A stretch of 64,000 nt of DNA, from assembly GCA_026873275.1 (NCBI GenBank), contig JANTUC010000008.1, forward strand, positions 310,001-374,000, given 5' to 3'. Positions within the stretch are counted from its first letter, which is position 1. Each line of letters starts with the position of its first letter. Source of the stretch: Pseudopithomyces maydicus (lineage: Eukaryota > Ascomycota > Dothideomycetes > Pleosporales > Didymosphaeriaceae). The notes under the pieces are model-generated. The model saw nothing but the letters and a program-made list of their open reading frames with translations, did not search any database and was not told where the DNA came from. A program made the position numbers and the translations under genes. Shown one piece after another: positions 58,480 to 64,000 of this stretch.

Positions 58480-59598
58480 ATGGCGAGCATCTTCCGTCGC
58501 ATCTACGACTGGCTCCTGCGCCTGTTCTGGTGTGTGCCTTCCCCTCCGACATGCCCATCAGCTTGCCCTGCTCTCCGCGTCCACCGCACAACGCTAGCCA
58601 TGCGCCCGCTGCTCTCCCTCCCATGACCACGCTTCTCTCCACCCAGCCGGCAACAGAAAAAAGCAAATGCACTCGCCAGCTCTCCCTTCCCCTGCTGACA
58701 CGCGTGCAGGGCGACCGAGATGGACATCACCATGATCGGGCTGCAGAACGCCGGCAAGACGTCGTTGCTGCGGGTTCTGGCGGTGAGTCTCTTCCCGTTT
58801 CGGAAATGCGCTTGCACCACGCTGCGACGACGGCGAAATGAAACCACTGACCATCCTCCAGGGCGGCGAGTTCACCGTCGAGTACGTCAGCTGCTGTTCT
58901 TGTAGCGCCAGCCCCAGGCCGCGGTCCTGTTTGGACAGTGTCCGTTCCCGGCTGTTGAGCGCAATCATGATGGGCCCCCTCCTCGCTGGTCCCCCCACGC
59001 TGATACTTGGCCATAGCTCCATCCCGACCGTGGGCTTCAACATGAAGCGCGTCCAGAAAGGCCATGTAACCCTCAAGTGGTAAGTGCTCTTGATATCCTG
59101 ATGGTCACGCACGTCCGCCGCCAAGCCTGTGCGAACCAGCCTTCTGGGATGCAGGATAATCTACCCTGCCGAGCGACCATCTGCTGACCACCACCCTCAT
59201 TCCAGTTGGGATCTCGGAGGCCAGCCGAGGTTTCGCTCCATGTGGGAGAGATACTGTCGCGGCGTGAACGCAATGGTGTAAGTCGATCCGCCCCGCCGCA
59301 GATGGCTCTGCTCATCGCCCCCAGCTTCATCGTCGACTCGGCCGACAGGGATGCTCTACCGGTAGCACGTGAAGAACTGAAGCTCTTGCTGGAGAAGCCT
59401 GCTCTCGAGGGTATTCCGTTGCTAGTTCTCGGTAACAAGTCGGATCTTCCCAACAAACTTTCCGTCGACGAGCTCATCGATGCCCTGAACCTAAAGGCCG
59501 TCTCGCACCGTGAGGTCAGTTGCTACGGCATCAGCGCCAAGGAGGAGACCAATCTCGACGCCGTGCTGCAGTGGTTGATCGCTCGCGCGAGCAGATAG
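58480..59598 (+). CDS. ARL8: ARL8 small GTPase
   Basis: An Arf-like GTPase that in other eukaryotes sits on lysosomes or vacuoles and links them to transport. Six exons: 58480-58529, 58710-58782, 58862-58881, 59017-59079, 59206-59277 and 59325-59598, giving 183 residues; ARL8 is about 186. The N-terminal amphipathic helix is MASIFRRIYDWLLRLFW. GTPase motifs: GLQNAGKTS (P-loop), DSIPTVGFNMK (switch I), WDLGGQPRFRSMWERYCRG (switch II, ARL8-like), NKSDLP and SAKEETN. Exon 3 is only 20 nt, and all joins keep frame with GT-AG borders. ARL8 lacks the N-terminal Gly used for myristoylation in ARF, and here position 2 is Ala, as expected. Confidence 0.95.
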
Positions 59599-60181
59599 AC
59601 CCGTGTTCGAAGTTGGCTCGGATGGGTTGGTGGTAACGTGCTGCTGCGCGTCTCGCGACCACGTGCGCTTCGGCTCGGTCGGGGCGGTTTGGCTTGGTGA
59701 AGTTGATTGACGACCCCTGACGTGCCAGCGTTATTTCTCGCGAATGCGGGGCCGTCAGCTTTATACGACATACTTAATGATTCTTACGACGTGACGGAAA
59801 GAAAGACGGGCAGTTTGATCTGCAGGCTAGCGATGGCCATCTCGAATTCTCCTGTTTGCACGTTTTCCTTCTTGTTCTTGGTTGCATTCTCGCTCGCCGT
59901 CGGTTGCACATGTTTTCCATTTCCGGCATGAGTGGAAAGGATCCCGATTACTGGCATATTGTGTATCGTCTGTGTTCCTTGAGCGGTATCATGTTGTTAC
60001 GAGCCAGCAAAAGCGTATTGGAATCTTCTTTGGCGAGCTTTGTGTATTTGCGCCGCGGGAATTGGGCCCGCGGCAGACATCTTGCGTCGGACAGCGTGTT
60101 TCGTAACATAATGGCAGTCTAACCTTTTCTCTTCTTACACCTACACGGCCTGGCTGACTGCATCGCTCGTGACATGCAGCG

Positions 60182-60199
60182 TACCTAGGTACCTAGGTA
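60182..60199. repeat. 18-bp perfect palindrome of CCTAGG/GTAC units
   Basis: TACCTAGGTACCTAGGTA equals its own reverse complement. Related but imperfect units occur nearby (60565-60590 and 60860-60880). Confidence 0.9.
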
Positions 60200-60297
60200 G
60201 CGCGCGCCGTGACTTGGTTGCGCCTAAGGACTCCCCAGGATCGCGGCGTCGGTCGAGAGGAACAGAAGAACAAAAAAAGCACAACTCTCGGACAACG

Positions 60298-60567
60298 ATG
60301 CCGGTCTTCGAATCTTCCACGTCGAACGAGGTCGCTTCCGGGCTGCAGGGTGTCGTCAATGGGCGTCCCTCTCAGCTCGTGTCGCCGTTGCCGTCGCCGT
60401 CGCCGTCGCATTCGCATCTCTCAGAAGGCGCTCACACCCCCATGGGCGCTCCCCAAAAAGCATTCCGACCTCGGTTTCCGCATCCGCGTGGCATTTTTTC
60501 TTTTCGCAAAACGTACGCACGTATCGGTCGCTCGCTCAGTGTCGCCTCGAAAAAGAACCCAAAGTAG
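60298..60567 (+). CDS. Hypothetical small protein (weak)
   Basis: An 89-residue frame from ATG at 60298. The start (MPVFESSTSNEVASGLQGVV) looks protein-like, followed by a Ser-Pro repeat from a TCGCCG run and a basic C-terminus. No family was recognised, and another register over the same DNA is also open. It may be noncoding. Confidence 0.28.
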   Translation: MPVFESSTSNEVASGLQGVVNGRPSQLVSPLPSPSPSHSHLSEGAHTPMGAPQKAFRPRFPHPRGIFSFRKTYARIGRSLSVASKKNPK

Positions 60568-62240
60568 GTAGGTACTAGGTAGGTAGGAAGAATGCGACGC
60601 GAAAGGCCTCGCGCAGCAAAACAGGCCGCCCTCATGCTTAACTATTCGACGGCCAAAAATCGCATTTCCCCCTTCCCTCACAAATCGAGCCCGTTGACAA
60701 CGCATCCTGCATTAGCGGGATCCAGGGAAGACAACGCGGGTGCGCGCGCTGATTGGTGGGTGGGGGGCCACCGTTGGCGAGGCATCCCTGCTGGGTATGT
60801 AGATTATGTATGCGAACGGGACGCGCTTTTTGACAGGGTGCGCGGGTGGGCTGGTTTGGGGACCTTAGGTACATAGGTACGGTAGTAGGCAGCGGGGCGA
60901 TGGGGGGTAAGGCTGAGGTAGTGTAAGTGTAGTGTAGTGAGAACGTGCATTGGGACAAGCTGGGAGGCCGTGTGGCGCGGGGTTCGGGCTCGCTGGGCAA
61001 GGCGAGATGAGGTGAGGGTTTAGGACGTGGGAAAATGGAATACAGCAGGTCACGGTTGCGATGGGGAGACGTGGATGGCAGTGGCGCAGGTCAGGTCAGG
61101 TCAGTCAGATTCGGTATACGCATGACTTGTGGCTTCTAGGACCACTGCGACATCATCATTGCCATTGCGGCGTGCCGTGCTGTCTTGTGCTGTGCTGCGC
61201 TGGGCTGGGCGCTGGGCGCTGGGCTGTCTGTCGTCTGTCTCATGCCTCGAGCCACCTGGGCAGCCTGAGTGCGCTAAGAAAGGAAGCATGAACTGGGCAC
61301 GGGACCGCGGGGGGCAGGCCTGAGACTTCTTCGTGGTTCTTGGACGGCGGCGGCGTGGCTGGAGCAGGGCAAGTATGTAAGTAGGTAGGTAGACTGGGTA
61401 AAGGTGACGATAGGGCCGGCGACGGTAGGCCGTGGCCAGGGAGGCTCGTCGCAACTTTGATACCGCATTTGCTCAAGGAGGGATGTGCATGACGCAGCAG
61501 CATTTCCCCAACGGGAGCTGTTGAGGCAGGCCATGCCATGATTCCACATGCGGTGCTGGCGATTACACATCACGCAACCCATAGTTCAGCGCCAGCACCA
61601 GCGCCAGCGCCAGCACCAGCATGCGTAGAAACCGGCCAGCAAGCAAAGAACAACGAAGCTTCTCCCTCCCTAGCGGCCAGGCGTCGTAACCCACGACCGC
61701 AGCACCCCTCGCGGCCCTCACGCCTCCCCAAGTCCACCCACGGCCGCTCCTCCGGCCACCAACTCGCGTCCTCGCCGCTCCATCCGGCAGCCACGCCACG
61801 CCCTCTTGGCACCGGACTCAGCCACAGCGATCCCTGCCGGCATCTGAATATCAACGCCGTCATACCCACCTCGTTTCTCCGCTTTGTTCCTCCCTGCAAC
61901 CTGTAACGTCGCGCCCTGCCCTCCTAGCACCGTTTTTCCAAGATGCCGGCGCTGCTTCCAAGAGACAGCGAATATGTGTACGTACATGTTTTTTCCCTTC
62001 TAGCTAGCCTGCGACGACGGTATCTGGCCCAAGCCTTGTCTTGTTTCCCTAGCTGGCTAGCTGACTGGCTGGCCGCGAGCGGACAACCCGGTACGCCGCA
62101 CGTCACGAGTGGCTACATATACAATACATACGTACATGTCGAGGGCGGAGAAAGAAAGAAAGATAGGCTACGTCGTCTTTTGTTCCACTTACCTTTTTGT
62201 CCAACGTCGCTTGTACCCGTCGTAACGCAACTAACACAAC

Positions 62241-62769
62241 ATGGCTAGATGCTATGATTCCTGGAACGATCGCTCCTACTACTGCCGGAGCGCGTGGAAC
62301 GAATGGGTCCGCTGGGTCGTCCTCGCCGTCGTGGTGGTCGGATTCTTCCTCCTCTTCGTGCTATGCAGGTACGTGATTTTACACAACTCCTCGTTACCAC
62401 ATAACTAACACCCCCAGCTGCTTAACCGCCCGCCGCCGCCGCAAAGCCGGCCGCCAACCCTTCTACGGCACCGGCTGGGCCGCCCGTCCCGGCTACGGAA
62501 ACGCACAACCCTACTACAACAACAATAACTACGCTCAGCCGCCGCCCCAGTACTCCGCCCAACCCCAGCCGGGACAGTCGTATTACGGCAACCAGGGATA
62601 TTACAACAATAACGGCCAGAATGCCTACGGCGGCCAGAATACCTACGGCGGCCAGACGAACGGCGTCGAGCTGCAGCCGCCGCAGCAGGCGTACCAGGCG
62701 AGGGGGCAGGACGAGTATGCGCCGCCCGCGGGACCGCCGCCTGGGAAGGGGGACGGGGTGATAAGGTAG
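62241..62769 (+). CDS. RCR-type single-span membrane protein (chitin synthesis regulation, Congo red resistance)
   Basis: Two exons, 62241-62368 and 62418-62769, with a 49-nt intron (branch CTAAC); the product is 159 residues. A short N-terminal part (YDSWNDRSYYCRSAWNEW) leads to one transmembrane helix (VRWVVLAVVVVGFFLLFVLC), a basic stop-transfer stretch (TARRRRKAGR) and a long Tyr/Gln/Asn/Pro-rich cytosolic tail with YGGQN repeats. This layout matches fungal RCR proteins. In yeast RCR1/RCR2 act in endosome-vacuole sorting and cell-wall stress; the tail often carries ubiquitin-ligase-binding PPxY-like motifs, seen here only loosely (QPPPQY). Confidence 0.85.
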
Positions 62770-63625
62770 AAGGTAGAAAGGGGAAGAATGAAGGGTGAAG
62801 AGTGGAGAAAAGTATGGGAGTTGGCGAGGTGGTGAGGTGGACGTTGATTTTTTCGTTGAGCACTGGCGTTTTGGGATTGGATTTGGGTTGGGGTAGGACG
62901 GAAACAGGGCGAGGAAGAAACGCACATGCTTACACCTGGGATGGAAGTGCATTTCCTTCTTTTTTCATCCGTCACGGCCTGCGAGTTGGAGAAGAGTACG
63001 ATACCGATACCGATACCTGGAGTGTTTTATTAATTCTGTATAATGTCGAATTTTGCTTTGAGACGCTGATGCGGACTTGAGCTTCAGTTTCGAAATGAAT
63101 TTCCACCTTCTTTTTCAATGTGAACTTTGACGTGGTGTCGAATCCTGACTTCAACATCGATTTCCAACATGAACATCCAGTCCCAAGTTTCCAAGTTCCA
63201 ATTTCAACGTCAATATCAAAGCAGATTTCAACTTCAACAGGCTGTAGGTAGGTATTAGATTACATTACATAGGTTGTAGAACAGTAAGTACAATCGGGCT
63301 GATGTATCACATACCCAGCCATGTGTACATATATCAACAATGATACAGCACCTCACCAGCAGACGACCCACCATTCTGCAATGCCAAACTCACGCCACAG
63401 GTGGACTACCTACCCCAGTCAGTACCCACTAATGACGCAGGGCAAGGGCGACATCTATCAGCCAATAGCATACCACGAGTGACATACCGGCCCATCCATT
63501 TATGTACTTTTCCTACATACCTCGAGCAATACATACTTCATAGAAAGTAGCAAGCATTTCCATCTTGAAGATATATATATTATTTTTCGAAATCAATCTT
63601 CCATTTCTGTATCTTCACCGCATGC
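62770..63625. other. Intergenic, no gene seen
   Basis: About 850 bp. It contains the RCR gene 3' flank and a stretch (63060-63240) rich in TTTC/TTTCAAC-type irregular repeats. No coding frame of note. Confidence 0.65.
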
Positions 63626-63902
63626 TTATATCCACTTTTCGTTCCTTTTACATGCCGAGCAGGCGCTCGTACCCGTCAGGAAATATCCCTCTATCAACAC
63701 ATTTCCCGCACCATAAGTAGGTAGTAGTATATCGACGAACGGCGATCTGGACAACACCGCCGCGGCGCGCGCTGTGGCTGCCATCGCAGTCGACCCGGCG
63801 TACCGCAACACCTCGTTTGCGATCCCCACCAGCGAAGGCTCGATTCTACTTCTGGTCTTTCGTGCTTTGTCTGCATGCTTGGAGCCGGCTATCTCCCTTG
63901 GG
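63626..63902 (-). CDS. Possible 3' end of a minus-strand gene running off the window
   Basis: Reading from the right edge, a GTAAGA donor-like site at about 63980 and a TATCAG acceptor at 63903 could border an intron. The following frame reads IEPSLVGIANEVLRYAGS and TAMAATARAAAVLSRSPF before a stop at 63626, and looks coding. A second register upstream (WELEQPQTWGKDDKYQP) also looks coding, so the exon structure is unclear and a frame break is possible. No family was recognised. Confidence 0.38.
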
Positions 63903-64000
63903 CTGATATTTGTCGTCTTTGCCCCAAGTTTGTGGCTGTTCGAGTTCCCACGCGTCTCTTCTCTCGGTGTACATTCTTACCGGTTGGTCTCAGACCGTCG

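Larger units (their letters stand above)
59599..62240. other. Long intergenic region, one weak ORF
   Basis: About 2.6 kb. It contains the ARL8 3' flank, an 18-bp perfect palindrome at 60182-60199, further AGGTA/GGTAC-type repeats at 60565-60590 and 60860-60880, and GCGCCAGCACCA units at 61590-61620. A weak ORF is listed separately at 60298. The right end holds the promoter of the RCR-type gene. Confidence 0.6.

Noticed and set aside
1..64000. tRNA, rRNA, CRISPR arrays, telomeric TTAGGG repeats and intact transposases
   Set aside because: I looked for tRNA B-box motifs, direct-repeat arrays with spacers, telomere units and transposase or reverse transcriptase motifs by eye and found none; a covariance-model search would be needed to exclude a tRNA with certainty.

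Overview
The window is eukaryotic nuclear DNA from a filamentous ascomycete. The genes carry short introns (about 45-290 nt) with GT-AG ends and CTAAC-type branch sites, sit about 3-5 kb apart on both strands, and include families typical of Pezizomycotina: Gti1/Pac2 (WOPR), fungal NLR, CorA-like, CYP52-like P450, RCR and DUF3445. A Dothideomycete is my best guess from gene architecture; this is inference. No tRNA, rRNA, CRISPR array or intact transposon was found.

Layout, left to right. 1-5.8 kb: the 3' end of an unknown gene, then a low-complexity region with two weak hypothetical genes. 5.8-12.5 kb (-): Ras-responsive adenylate cyclase. 14.9-17.6 kb (-): NAF1, sharing a 250-bp divergent promoter with ALG9 (17.85-19.7 kb, +). 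20.3-21.8 kb (+): a DUF3445 heme protein. 23.8-29.4 kb (+): an LTE1-like RasGEF. 30.5-32.9 kb (+): a CorA-like transporter. 33.1-34.9 kb (-): a CYP52-like P450, divergent from an NLR with NB-ARC and TPR repeats (35.5-38.9 kb, +). 39.8-40.2 kb (+): a small predicted N-myristoylated protein. 40.9-42.6 kb (+): a second P450. 42.6-47.7 kb: a gene-poor stretch in front of a WOPR regulator (47.7-49.0 kb, +). 50.9-53.1 kb (+): an allantoate-permease-like MFS transporter. 54.0-57.8 kb (-): RNA polymerase I subunit RPA135, divergent from ARL8 (58.5-59.6 kb, +). 62.2-62.8 kb (+): an RCR-type membrane protein. The far right end may hold the 3' end of a minus-strand gene.

The most striking result is that six otherwise convincing genes each need one extra base (two in RPA135) to be read through. 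Every site is a one-base loss in or beside a short homopolymer, mostly G or C. Restoring one base at each site makes every spliced length divisible by three and rejoins conserved domains. RPA135 is expected to be essential, so homopolymer under-calls in the assembly are the likeliest cause, and an automatic gene caller would truncate or split these genes.

Functionally the window mixes cAMP/Ras signalling (adenylate cyclase, RasGEF), developmental control (WOPR), ribosome production (NAF1, RPA135), membrane, glycan and lysosomal or vacuolar functions (ALG9, ARL8, RCR, CorA, MFS) and a more lineage-specific block at 33-43 kb (two P450s, an NLR and a small lipid-anchored protein).
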